From Thermophilibacter mediterraneus (GTDB lineage Bacteria; Actinomycetota; Coriobacteriia; Coriobacteriales; Atopobiaceae): a DNA stretch of 64,000 bases. The stretch's first letter is position 1. Each line of letters starts with the position of its first letter. A model generated the notes under the pieces. The model was not told the DNA's origin, did no database searches, and saw only the letters and a list, made by a program, of their open reading frames with translations. Shown here in pieces: positions 8,125 through 16,210 of this stretch. Made by a program: the position numbers and the translations under genes. The DNA lies in NCBI RefSeq assembly GCF_900119385.1, contig NZ_FPKO01000009.1, forward strand, positions 271,405-335,404, given 5' to 3'.

Positions 8125-8592
8125 CTAGTGCGAGCGGCGCATCTCGCGCACGAACTCGCGCACCTCGTCCGGGTCCGCGCCGGGCAGGTCGAGGTCGCGC
8201 GACGAGCCGCGGGCGCCCCAGGTCACGCGCGCGCCTGCCCCTCCCTCGAGCGCGGTGACGCTCACCTCGTCGATGCGCGCCCACGCGCGGCGAACGCCGT
8301 CCGCGTAGATCCCGGCACGACCGACCCCCGTGCGCGCGACGAGCATGAGCGCCGCAAATGCCAGCAGCACCGCCCCCACGCCCAGCTGCTCGGGGCCTCG
8401 GCCCCCCGCGAAGTAGTTGACGACCGCCGCCCCAACGAAGATCGCGGGCGCAACGAAGCGCGCCGCCGTGCGCGGGACCTCGTAGACGATGCTGCCGTTC
8501 TGGTCGATGAGCAGGTAGACGGCATACGCGAGCACGGCGGCCGCGAGCACGCCCATCACGAGCGGAAGACCTCCCGGAATCGAGTCAAGCAC
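8125..8592 (-). CDS. Small membrane protein with C-terminal PH/DUF5673-like domain
   Basis: A 155-residue protein of unknown function. It has hydrophobic segments near residues 9-27, 43-60 and 68-85, followed by a soluble tail containing GIYADGVRRAWARIDEVSV, which resembles the DUF5673/PH-like tails of small actinobacterial and firmicute membrane proteins (weak resemblance). The start is GTG 8592 with GGAGG in front; no ATG fits. It is the last gene of the leftward PTS2-sulfatase operon, 62 bp after the TauE gene. Role unknown. Confidence 0.7.
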   Translation of the reverse strand: MLDSIPGGLPLVMGVLAAAVLAYAVYLLIDQNGSIVYEVPRTAARFVAPAIFVGAAVVNYFAGGRGPEQLGVGAVLLAFAALMLVARTGVGRAGIYADGVRRAWARIDEVSVTALEGGAGARVTWGARGSSRDLDLPGADPDEVREFVREMRRSH

Positions 8593-8654
8593 GGTGCCTC
8601 CAATCCGGCGCACAGCGACGCGCCGAGCCCCCCTGCGCCACGTCGCACGACGCG

Positions 8655-9443
8655 CTACGCAAGGGCGAACTTGTAGATGTTGTACGCGTTGATGAGGATG
8701 ATCAGCACCATGAGGCCCATGAAGAGCTTGTCCACGGTCTTGTCGTCGATCTTGGCGTTGACCTTGCGGCCCACGACGCCGCCCAGGATGCCGCAGACCA
8801 CCATGGCCGCCAGCAGCACCAGGTCGACGCCCTCCGAGCCCCCGGAGAGAAGCGAGCTCGCCGTGCTCGTCGCCTGAGAGAACAGGATGATGTAGAGCGA
8901 GCTCGACGCGGCGCGCTTGGTGGCCATCGTGAAGAAGTAGAAGAGCACCACGAGGTTGATGGGGCCGCCGCCGATGCCCAAAAACGAGGAGCACACGCCC
9001 AGGGCGAAGCCGATGACCAGGCACGCCACCGCGGACTCGATCTTGAGCGTGGGAATCTTCTCCTTGTAGATCGTGTAGGCCAGGGTCCCCAGCGTGATCG
9101 CCAGGAGCAGGCCCGCCTGCACCGCGCCTGCCGTGTTGGGGTCGGGGAAGAGCCCCGCCACCAGCGAGAAGAGCTCCTTTCCGGCAAGGCCGCCCACCGC
9201 GGCGCCGATGGCGAGCGGGGTGTCGGTCTTGGGGTCGATCGTCGAGGTGCCGGAGATCTTGGCCTTGAGGACCGAGTAGAGCGTCATCGAGAGGACCGTG
9301 CACCCCGAGAGGAAGTTGATCGTGGCCACGTCGGCCACGCCCGTGGCATCGAGAACCGGCTTGATGATGATGCCCCCGCCGATGCCGCAGATGGCCCCGA
9401 CGGTGCAGGCGAAGAAGCTGACGAGAAGCACGAGCACTTGCAT
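8655..9443 (-). CDS. TauE/SafE-family anion (sulfite/sulfate) exporter
   Basis: A 262-residue polytopic membrane protein of the TauE/SafE family, with the duplicated glycine-rich motifs GAICGIGGGIIIKPVLD near the N-terminus and SSFLGIGGGPINLVV in the second half, and about eight hydrophobic helices. Members export sulfite, sulfoacetate or related organosulfur anions. Here it lies in one operon with two sulfatases and the sulfatase-maturating enzyme, so export of sulfate or sulfite released inside the cell is a natural reading (inference). The ATG at 9443 follows the TPR protein gene by 53 bp. Confidence 0.88.
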   Translation of the reverse strand: MQVLVLLVSFFACTVGAICGIGGGIIIKPVLDATGVADVATINFLSGCTVLSMTLYSVLKAKISGTSTIDPKTDTPLAIGAAVGGLAGKELFSLVAGLFPDPNTAGAVQAGLLLAITLGTLAYTIYKEKIPTLKIESAVACLVIGFALGVCSSFLGIGGGPINLVVLFYFFTMATKRAASSSLYIILFSQATSTASSLLSGGSEGVDLVLLAAMVVCGILGGVVGRKVNAKIDDKTVDKLFMGLMVLIILINAYNIYKFALA

Positions 9444-9496
9444 GGGTGACGACCTTCCTCTTGTGGGCTAACGCGCGGCGTGCGGGAGCGGGCCCG

Positions 9497-10135
9497 TCAC
9501 GAGTCCGCGGGCTCCTCGCGGTCGGCGGGGACGGCGGACTCGAAGGCGCTCCTCACCTGCTCGAGGTACTCGTTGGCGCGTCGCGTGTCACCCCGGTTCT
9601 CGTACTGCACCGAGAGCAGGTAGAGCAGGGTGTTGCGCTCGCCCCCCTTCGCCGATCCCAGCCTCGCCTCCATCTGCTTGATGTAGGCGGAGCTCTTCTC
9701 GGCAAAGATCCGATAGGTGCGCTCGCACTCCTCGAGCTGCTCGGCGGGGAGGCCCTCCATGCCGCGAAGCTCGTCGAGCAGCCCCTTGGCGCGGCCGTAG
9801 TCCTCCTGCTCCACGAAGAAGTTGAACGCGCGCAGCAGCAGGACCTGACGCTGCTCCGCGGTGGTCCTGAGGGCGAGCATCTCCTCGATGATGCGGCGGG
9901 TCTCCTGCTCGTTCTCGAGGCACATCTGCGCGTTGAGACGCATGTAGAGCTGGTTGTACTTGGGGTAGATGAGCTTGATCACGGGGCGGTCGAGCAGGCG
10001 CACGCACCCCTCGAAGTCGCCCTGCGAGAAGAGCGTCTGGTACCTCGAGAACACCAGGCGCTTCTGCACCTCGGTGTACACGAGGGAGATGACGCAGATC
10101 GCCACCAGGATGATGCCAACCAGCTGCACGTCCAT
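9497..10135 (-). CDS. TPR-like protein with N-terminal membrane anchor (PTS2 copy)
   Basis: A 212-residue protein. Residues about 5-22 form a single membrane helix (LVGIILVAICVISLVY); the rest is helical with TPR-like repeats (for example YQTLFSQGDFEGCVRLLD and LRAFNFFVEQEDYGRAKGLLDEL). It matches the protein at 24126-24746 in length, single anchor, the alignable FNYFTQIGEKDRAKDLL/FNFFVEQEDYGRAKGLL segment and the later SKSHEYIPQMEEL/EKSSAYIKQMEAR segment. Both lie inside mannose-PTS operons. No function is known to me for this family; a scaffold on the cytoplasmic face for PTS or sulfatase proteins is possible. Confidence 0.8.
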   Translation of the reverse strand: MDVQLVGIILVAICVISLVYTEVQKRLVFSRYQTLFSQGDFEGCVRLLDRPVIKLIYPKYNQLYMRLNAQMCLENEQETRRIIEEMLALRTTAEQRQVLLLRAFNFFVEQEDYGRAKGLLDELRGMEGLPAEQLEECERTYRIFAEKSSAYIKQMEARLGSAKGGERNTLLYLLSVQYENRGDTRRANEYLEQVRSAFESAVPADREEPADS

Positions 10136-10151
10136 ACGTTCCTCCTCATGG

Positions 10152-10175
10152 GGGCGCCCCGTCCCCGGGGCGCCC
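10152..10175 (-). other. Intercistronic GC hairpin
   Basis: GGGCGCCCCG (10152-10161) and CGGGGCGCCC (10166-10175) form a perfect 10-bp stem with a 4-nt loop between the sulfatase and TPR genes. No U-tract follows, so mRNA stabilisation or partial attenuation is more likely than full termination. Confidence 0.55.
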
Positions 10176-10186
10176 GTCCTAGCACT

Positions 10187-11674
10187 CTAGCACTGCTCGA
10201 GCACGACCCGAGGCTTCCTTCCCACGACGAGCCCGCCGTCCTGGACGTAGCCCTCCTCACGGTCGCGCAGCTCCTCTATGAGTATCGCACGGAGCTCGGC
10301 CACGCGCTCGGCATACGCCGGGTCCCCGGAGAGGTCGCGCTCCTCGCGCGGGTCCGCGTCGAGGTCGAAGTAGCGCTCGACCCCGCTCTGCGTGAACCAG
10401 ACGTACTTGTCGTGACTCGTGACGATGTACTGGTTGGACTGCTCGTAGTCGCGCGAGTGCTCGCCGTGGACGTACGCGCGCCCGAGGTCCTTCTCGCCCG
10501 TGATCTCCCCCCTGAGCGAGGAGCCGTCCACCCCCTCGGGCACCTCGACGCCCGCGAGGTCGAGCAGGGTGGGCATGACGTCCATGAGGTCGACGACGGC
10601 ATCGGACGTGCGCGGGCGGGGCCGCCCGCCCGGCAGCACCTTGGACCCGACGCGAACGATGAAGGGCACGTGGGCGCTGCCCTCGTACGGGAGGACCTTG
10701 CGGAACGTGCAGTGATCGAAGAGCATCTCGCCGTGGTCCGCCGTGAAGAGCACGATGGTGTTCTCGTAGGTCTCGTCGTTCTCGAGCGAGGTGATGAGGC
10801 GGCCGATCTGGTGGTCGATGTGCGTGATGCAGCCGTAGTAGCCCGCCATGGCCTCGTGGCGCAGCGTGGCGTCGCGACAGCCGTGCGGGCTGTCGAGGAC
10901 CATGCCGTCGCGCTCGGTGGCGTCCTCGTCGTCCCAGTCGCCGCGCGCCGGCTCGCGCAGCTCGCGGTCGAGATAGGGCTGGTAGTAGGCAGCGGGCGCG
11001 TCGAAGGGCGGGTGCGGGCGCACGAAGCTCGCCATGAGGAAGAACGGGCGGGTGCGGTCGCGCGTCTCGAGGAAGCGGATCGACTCGTCGACGACCCAGT
11101 TGGTGGGGTGCAGGCGCTCCTCGTAGACCCACGGGCGCGCGATCCAGGAGTTGTTCTCGACGCCCGTGCCGTTGACGTCGGCGGCGGGCCCGAGCTCGGC
11201 GCGCAGGAAGCGCAGGTAGTCGTCGGAGACGTCCTGGTGCATCCAGTGCGGGAGGTTGGCCTTGCGATAGTGGCCGATGTAGCCGTCGTGCAGGCGCAGG
11301 GTCTGGAAGCCGCAGGCCAGGCGGGGCGGGTGCACGTGCATCTTGCCCACGCAGGCGGTCTGGTACCCCGCCTCGGAGAACTCCTCCGCCATCATGTGGT
11401 CGTAGCGCCAGGCGATGCCGTCCTGGTAGCCCACGCGCCCGGCGTGGCGCGGCGTCTTGCCGGTGAGCAGCGAGGCGCGGGCCGGGATGCAGCTCGGGCA
11501 CGCCGAGTAGCCGTTCTCGAAGAACGTTCCCTGCGCCGCGAGGGTGTCGAGATAGGGGGTCTTCACGTCGGGGTGCCCCGCGTACCCAAGGCAGTCCCCG
11601 CGGAACTGGTCGCACACGATCAGGACCACGTTGGGACGACGGCTCTCGAGGCAGTCGTCGGTGTCGGTTGCCAT
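10187..11674 (-). CDS. S1-family sulfatase (Cys-type), PTS2 operon
   Basis: A 495-residue sulfatase with signature CIPAR at residues 62-66 (Cys62 is the formylglycine site) in PSCIPARASLLTGKTPRHAG. The N-terminal metal site reads VCDQFRGD (Asp22), as in choline-sulfatase and iduronate-2-sulfatase relatives, and TADHGEMLFDH supplies later ligands. It is clearly not of the same subfamily as the two MRTI-type sulfatases here, so the enzymes probably attack different sulfate positions. No signal peptide. ATG 11674 has AGGAG upstream. It lies 52 bp after anSME in the operon. Confidence 0.9.
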   Translation of the reverse strand: MATDTDDCLESRRPNVVLIVCDQFRGDCLGYAGHPDVKTPYLDTLAAQGTFFENGYSACPSCIPARASLLTGKTPRHAGRVGYQDGIAWRYDHMMAEEFSEAGYQTACVGKMHVHPPRLACGFQTLRLHDGYIGHYRKANLPHWMHQDVSDDYLRFLRAELGPAADVNGTGVENNSWIARPWVYEERLHPTNWVVDESIRFLETRDRTRPFFLMASFVRPHPPFDAPAAYYQPYLDRELREPARGDWDDEDATERDGMVLDSPHGCRDATLRHEAMAGYYGCITHIDHQIGRLITSLENDETYENTIVLFTADHGEMLFDHCTFRKVLPYEGSAHVPFIVRVGSKVLPGGRPRPRTSDAVVDLMDVMPTLLDLAGVEVPEGVDGSSLRGEITGEKDLGRAYVHGEHSRDYEQSNQYIVTSHDKYVWFTQSGVERYFDLDADPREERDLSGDPAYAERVAELRAILIEELRDREEGYVQDGGLVVGRKPRVVLEQC

Positions 11675-11726
11675 GTGTCTCCTTTCCTCAGCGGGCGGGC
11701 GCCCCCTCGCGGGGCCCGTTCCGGTC

Positions 11727-12821
11727 CTATCGGCTCACGAGCATGCGGGCCACGCGCGCGAGGGGCTCGTACGCGTGCTCGAGAAACGCTCGGTAGCCGC
11801 AGTAGTCGTCATCGTAGTAGGACGCGTTCAGGCGCTTGCAGTTGCGGTGGCAGATGCCCTCGAAGGGGCAGTCGGAGCATGCGGAGCAGGGCCTCCTCGG
11901 CTCGGCGAGAAACGCGCGCATGGGCTCGCAGGTCGCCATGGCCTCGAGGGAGTCCTCGCGCACGTTCCCGCAGCGGTACTCGTCGAGCGCGTAGAAGTCG
12001 CAGGGGTAGACGTCGCCGTTGCTCTCGACCACGAACTGCGGGGCGCATCGGCCGAGCATGCCGCAGGCCTGGGGATACTGGCCCAGCGACATCTGCATGA
12101 TGTTGTCGAAGAGCCCGACCGACATCACGTGCCCTGCGCGGACCTCACGAAGCCACAGGTCGAAGAATGTCCTATAGAACGAGAAGAACGCGCGCGGCGT
12201 GAGGGCGTACTCCGCGCCCTCGCCGTCGAAGCCGGCGAGGCACGGGATGAGCTGAACGTAGTCGATCCCCTCGCGCTGATAGAACTTGAACACGCGCTGC
12301 GGGTGACGGGCGAGCTGGGCGGAGAGCACCGTGAGGACGTTGAAGTCGACGCCGGCGTCGCGCAGCATCCCCACCGACTCCATGACGCGCGCGTGCGTGC
12401 CGCCGAGCGACACGTCGCGGCGCAGGGAGTCGTGCAGCTCGCGGTACGCGTCCACGGAGACGCCCACGAGGAAGCCGTGCTCGCGGAAGAGGGCCGCCCA
12501 CTCGGGCGTGAGCGTGTGGGCGTTGGTCTGAAGGGCGTAGCTCACGTGCTGGTTGGTGCGCCGCTCGTCGACGTAGTCCGTGAAGGCGCGGAAGAACTCG
12601 ATTCCCGCGAGCGTGGGCTCGCCGCCCTGGAACGCAAAGGTCACCTGGGCGTCGTCGCCAAGGGCGAGCGCCCGGTCGACGAGCGCGCGCATGGTCCGCT
12701 CGCTCATCCGCTCCCTCACCGCGTGCGCGCGATGGTCCGCGACGTCACGGTAGAAGCAGTACGAGCACCGCATGTCGCAGGCGCTCGACGCCGGCTTTAT
12801 GAGGAAGCTGATGTACTTCAT
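11727..12821 (-). CDS. Anaerobic sulfatase-maturating enzyme (radical SAM/SPASM)
   Basis: A 364-residue radical SAM enzyme that oxidises the active-site cysteine (or serine) of sulfatases to formylglycine without oxygen. The CX3CX2C motif is at residues 15-22 (CDMRCSYC) and binds the SAM-cleaving 4Fe-4S cluster. The C-terminal SPASM region carries many cysteines (CGMLGRC, VYPCDFY, CSACSDCPFEGICHRNC) for two auxiliary clusters. It sits between two sulfatases in the same operon. It is the only such enzyme in the window and presumably serves all four Cys-type sulfatases. Confidence 0.94.
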   Translation of the reverse strand: MKYISFLIKPASSACDMRCSYCFYRDVADHRAHAVRERMSERTMRALVDRALALGDDAQVTFAFQGGEPTLAGIEFFRAFTDYVDERRTNQHVSYALQTNAHTLTPEWAALFREHGFLVGVSVDAYRELHDSLRRDVSLGGTHARVMESVGMLRDAGVDFNVLTVLSAQLARHPQRVFKFYQREGIDYVQLIPCLAGFDGEGAEYALTPRAFFSFYRTFFDLWLREVRAGHVMSVGLFDNIMQMSLGQYPQACGMLGRCAPQFVVESNGDVYPCDFYALDEYRCGNVREDSLEAMATCEPMRAFLAEPRRPCSACSDCPFEGICHRNCKRLNASYYDDDYCGYRAFLEHAYEPLARVARMLVSR

Positions 12822-12833
12822 GCGAACCCCCGC

Positions 12834-12863
12834 GCGAGGGCCCCACCGATGCGGGGCCCTCGC
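12834..12863 (-). other. Intercistronic GC hairpin
   Basis: A perfect 11-bp stem, GCGAGGGCCCC (12834-12844) with GGGGCCCTCGC (12853-12863), between the sulfatase stop and the anSME start. It lacks a U-tract. Confidence 0.55.
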
Positions 12864-12896
12864 CCATCGTGGTCAAGCTGACACAACAAGTTGACA

Positions 12897-14411
12897 CTAC
12901 AACCTGACGTCCGTGTCAAGCCCGAGGCGGACGAGCTGCTCCGCGGGGGCGTCGTGCTCGGCGAGGCCGCGCCTCAGCAGCTCGATCATGCGCTCCTCGG
13001 CCGCGGCATCGACCCCGACGAGGTCGTGCTCCTGCGCGTAGTCCGCCTGGAGGTCGAAGAGCTTGGTCTCGTGGACCTCCTCGAGGCAGTCCTCGCGCTG
13101 GTCGATGTTCGCCGGCTTGGCGCACGGAAAGCGATACACCGGGTAGTCGGTCCACGTGAGGAAGCGGCCCATCTCGATCTTGTCGACGCAGTCGGTGCCC
13201 ATCTTCTTGCGAATGGTGTGGGGGATCGCCGCGTACTCGTAGCAGGGCTGGTTGCCCGGGACGGGGGCGCGGAAGTAGGTGTAGCGGCCGTCGGTCACGT
13301 TGACGGTCATGGCGTGCACGCCATAGAGGCCGTACTCGCGCGTGGACGCCTCGGGGTTGCTCATGAGCGGCATGAGCGAGGTGCCGGTGACCGTGTTGGG
13401 GACGGGGCACCCGTGCGCCTCGAGCACCGTCGGCATGAGGTCGATGGCCTGGGTGAGCTGGTGGGCGCGCTCGCCGGCGCGCTCGCCGTTCGGGAACTTC
13501 ACGATGAGGGGCAGGTGCGCCATCTCGTTGTAGAGGTGCATGTAGTTCTTGCCGAGGTAGTCGCGGCTGCCGAGGAAGTAGCCATGGTCCGTGGTCACGA
13601 TGACCATGGTCCCCTCGTACATGTCCCGCTCCTTGAGCTTGTCGATCAGCGTGCCGAACCAGTGGTCGGTCATCGTGACGAGCGCCTTGTAGCGACGCTG
13701 CACGTAGTCGACGGCCCCCTCCGGGATGTCGGTGTCCGAGACGCGCCGGTAGGGCGGAATCTCGAAGTAGTCGCGGTCGAGCTCACCGGCGCCGCCGTAC
13801 TCGTCCATGTAGCTGTCGGGCACGTCGAAGGGCTCGTGCGGGTCGAACGCCTCCACCATGAGGAAGAAGTCGTCGTCGCCGGCGTTCTGGTCGATGAAGT
13901 CGCACGCGGCGCGGAAGGTCCTCGGAGAGGGCATGTCCTCCTCGTTGGGCCACTTCTCGCGGTTCTTCTGATACTGCTCGCGCACGCGCCCGTAGAACGT
14001 CTCGGGCATGTTGTCCGGCTCGTCGATGCGACTCACCCACGGGTCGCCCTCCTGCCCGCGGAAGAGCTCCCAGGTGTTGAAGAGCTGCAGGTAGCCCTCT
14101 CCCCCGGTGCGGGCATAGTGGCAGTGGTCCGTCTTGATGCAGGTGTAGACGCCCCCGGCGCGCAGGCGGTCGACGAGCGTCACGTCGAAGGGCTCGATGG
14201 GTCCCCAGGGGCGCTCGAGGAAGTTGTAGCGACCACACATGATGTCGCGACGGGCGGGCATGCACGGCGCAGAGCCGATCCAGTGGTTGTCAAAGACGAC
14301 GGAGTCCTGCGAGAACGCCTCGAGGTTAGGAGTGCGGGCGCTGCGCTCCGGGCAGTAGCACGAGAGCGCGTCGCGGCGCAGGGTGTCCATCAGAACGAGA
14401 ATGGTCCTCAT
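12897..14411 (-). CDS. S1-family sulfatase (Cys-type), PTS2 operon
   Basis: A 504-residue sulfatase, paralogue of the one at 3203-4672. Signature CMPAR at residues 50-54, Asp9 and Asp14 in VLMDTLRRD, and TTDHGYFLGSRDYLGKNYM as downstream metal and substrate residues. No signal peptide. Because it and its paralogue each accompany a different mannose-family PTS, the pair probably arose by duplication with the transporter cassette (inference). ATG 14411 lies 72 bp after EIID, with a hairpin between them. The stop codon lies inside a 22-bp sequence shared with the end of agaS. Confidence 0.9.
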   Translation of the reverse strand: MRTILVLMDTLRRDALSCYCPERSARTPNLEAFSQDSVVFDNHWIGSAPCMPARRDIMCGRYNFLERPWGPIEPFDVTLVDRLRAGGVYTCIKTDHCHYARTGGEGYLQLFNTWELFRGQEGDPWVSRIDEPDNMPETFYGRVREQYQKNREKWPNEEDMPSPRTFRAACDFIDQNAGDDDFFLMVEAFDPHEPFDVPDSYMDEYGGAGELDRDYFEIPPYRRVSDTDIPEGAVDYVQRRYKALVTMTDHWFGTLIDKLKERDMYEGTMVIVTTDHGYFLGSRDYLGKNYMHLYNEMAHLPLIVKFPNGERAGERAHQLTQAIDLMPTVLEAHGCPVPNTVTGTSLMPLMSNPEASTREYGLYGVHAMTVNVTDGRYTYFRAPVPGNQPCYEYAAIPHTIRKKMGTDCVDKIEMGRFLTWTDYPVYRFPCAKPANIDQREDCLEEVHETKLFDLQADYAQEHDLVGVDAAAEERMIELLRRGLAEHDAPAEQLVRLGLDTDVRL

Positions 14412-14435
14412 AGCTCCTCCATGCTCTAGAGCGAA

Positions 14436-14465
14436 GCGCCCCGCCCAGAGGGGTGGACGGGGCGC
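14436..14465 (-). other. Intercistronic GC hairpin
   Basis: GCGCCCCGCCC (14436-14446) pairs with GGACGGGGCGC (14455-14465) with one mismatch, between EIID and the sulfatase. No U-tract. Confidence 0.5.
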
Positions 14466-14483
14466 CGAGAAAGGGTCCGCTTC

Positions 14484-15317
14484 CTACGCGAAGATCTTGG
14501 GGAAGCCGGGGATGTAGTAGTTCAGGGCGAAGAGCACCAGGCACACGGCGATGATGCCGAGGATGATCTGGGCAGAGTTCTTGCCCTGCCCCTTCTTGAG
14601 CAGGCGGTAGCAGATGAAGGTGACGATGATCGGCAGCAGGCACGGCAGGACGGAGTCGAGCTGGGTCTGGAGCACGAGCGGGTCGCCCTCGTCGAAGGCA
14701 AACTGGATGGCCGTGGAGAGCTTGACCGTGGTGGCGATCAGGCCGCCGGTGACCATGACGCCGAGGACGTTGGCGGCGTCACCGAGGCGGTCGAAGACCT
14801 CGACGCCAAACTTGTCGACGAGCGCCATGCCGGACTCGTAGCCCTTGTGCAGACCGAAGTACTTGAGCGGCCAGTACAGCAGGTTGATGAGCAGGAACAT
14901 GACGATGGGGCCGATGATGGAGCCGTTGCTCACGCACAGGGAGGCGCCGATGGAGCCGGCAATCGGGAACCACGTGAGGTTGAGCAGCGAGTCGCCGATG
15001 CCGGCGAAGGGGCCCATGAGCGAGGTCTTGATCGCGGTGACGGTGTCCTTGTGCTCCTCGTCGGTGTTCTCCTCGACCGCGGTGGCGATGCCGAGGATGA
15101 ACGGGATGGCGATGGGGTGCGTGTTGAAGTACTCGAGGTAGCGATTCATCGCGTTGACGCGGTCCTCCTTGGGGGCGTCCTTGTAGAGCTCCTCGAGGAC
15201 CGGAGAGATGCAGTAGGTGAGCGACAGGGACTGCATGCGCTCGTAGTTGTGGGCGAACTGGCAGGCCTGGGTCCTGAGAAGGACCTTGTTGAGCGTCTTC
15301 TTAGAGATCTTACCCAT
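14484..15317 (-). CDS. PTS mannose-family EIID membrane component (PTS2)
   Basis: A 277-residue EIID with CQFAHNYERMQSLS, FNTHPIAIPFILGIATAVEE split around residue 70, MGPFAGIGDSLLN and C-terminal hydrophobic helices. Its start shares one base with the EIIC stop (TAATG), indicating translational coupling. It belongs to the PTS2 set EIIA-EIIB-EIIC-EIID that heads the sulfatase operon. Confidence 0.92.
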   Translation of the reverse strand: MGKISKKTLNKVLLRTQACQFAHNYERMQSLSLTYCISPVLEELYKDAPKEDRVNAMNRYLEYFNTHPIAIPFILGIATAVEENTDEEHKDTVTAIKTSLMGPFAGIGDSLLNLTWFPIAGSIGASLCVSNGSIIGPIVMFLLINLLYWPLKYFGLHKGYESGMALVDKFGVEVFDRLGDAANVLGVMVTGGLIATTVKLSTAIQFAFDEGDPLVLQTQLDSVLPCLLPIIVTFICYRLLKKGQGKNSAQIILGIIAVCLVLFALNYYIPGFPKIFA

Positions 15318-16126
15318 TAGAGATCATACTCCTCGTCCTCGTCGCTGGCAGGGGCTGCGACAGCTGCGGTGGCCTGGGACTTCTTGCCGCTCTCGACGAC
15401 GAAGTCGTAGAAGCCGGCGGCAGCGGCGGCCACGAGGGCGATGCCGATGGTCGGAACCTTGAGGAAGGCCGCGAGCACGAAGCCACAGATGAGGAAGATC
15501 CACATGTTCTTCTTCATCATCATGGTGAGCAGCATCGCAAGGCCGACGGCGGGCATCATGCCACCGGCGGTGGAGAAGGCGGAGAGAACCCACGGCACCT
15601 GGTTCTGCAGGAAGGCCATGATGTCCTCGACCACGAACGAGCCGACGCCCGTGGCGATGAAGACCGGGATGGCGCGGGTCAGGAAGAAGCTGACGCCGCC
15701 GGCCCAGAAGTACTTGTTGATCGACTTGAAGTTGCCGGACTCCGCCGCCTTGTCGGCGCCGTGCAGCCAGGTGATGTTGGTGGTCATCACGAGGATGTTG
15801 AGCTGCTGGACGAGGGTGGCGGTGGGGATGCCGATGGCGACGGCCAGGGCGATGGCGCTCGCGGAGTCGCCGCCGGACATGATGCCGAGGGCCGCACCCA
15901 CGATGGTGCCGGAGATGACGTCAGGCGGCACGTAGGCGCCGATGTTGTTGACGCCGAGCCACATGAGCTCCATCGTGGCGCCGATCATGATGGCGGTGGT
16001 CATGTCACCGAGGATGATGCCAACGCCGACCGAGGCGAGCAGCGGCTTCCTGAAGCCGAGGTGCGGGCCAAACTGGTCCCAGGTACAAAGACCGGCCCAG
16101 ATGGCGAGCAGAAGTGCTTGGAACAT
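15317..16126 (-). CDS. PTS mannose-family EIIC membrane component (PTS2)
   Basis: A 269-residue EIIC beginning MFQALLLAIWAGLCTWDQ, with GFRKPLLASVGVGIILGD and a GATMELMWLGVNNIGAYVPP segment typical of the family. It ends in an acidic tail (SDEDEEYDL) like the other PTS membrane subunits here. ATG 16126 has AAGGAGG upstream. It forms the sugar channel with EIID. Confidence 0.92.
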   Translation of the reverse strand: MFQALLLAIWAGLCTWDQFGPHLGFRKPLLASVGVGIILGDMTTAIMIGATMELMWLGVNNIGAYVPPDVISGTIVGAALGIMSGGDSASAIALAVAIGIPTATLVQQLNILVMTTNITWLHGADKAAESGNFKSINKYFWAGGVSFFLTRAIPVFIATGVGSFVVEDIMAFLQNQVPWVLSAFSTAGGMMPAVGLAMLLTMMMKKNMWIFLICGFVLAAFLKVPTIGIALVAAAAAGFYDFVVESGKKSQATAAVAAPASDEDEEYDL

Positions 16127-16174
16127 TCTTCCTCCTTCTGACTAACTGCGAACGAATGACGTCGCTGTTGCTGA

Positions 16175-16194
16175 CGGCGCCCCCCTCGGCGCCG
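16175..16194 (-). other. Intercistronic GC hairpin
   Basis: CGGCGCC (16175-16181) and GGCGCCG (16188-16194) form a 7-bp stem between EIIB and EIIC of PTS2. Confidence 0.4.
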
Positions 16195-16210
16195 AAGGTG
16201 CCCTAGGCGC

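Noticed and set aside
9446-12100. 884-codon plus-strand open frame across the TPR, sulfatase and anSME genes
   Set aside because: Crosses several minus-strand genes with strong motifs and ribosome sites; antisense shadow.
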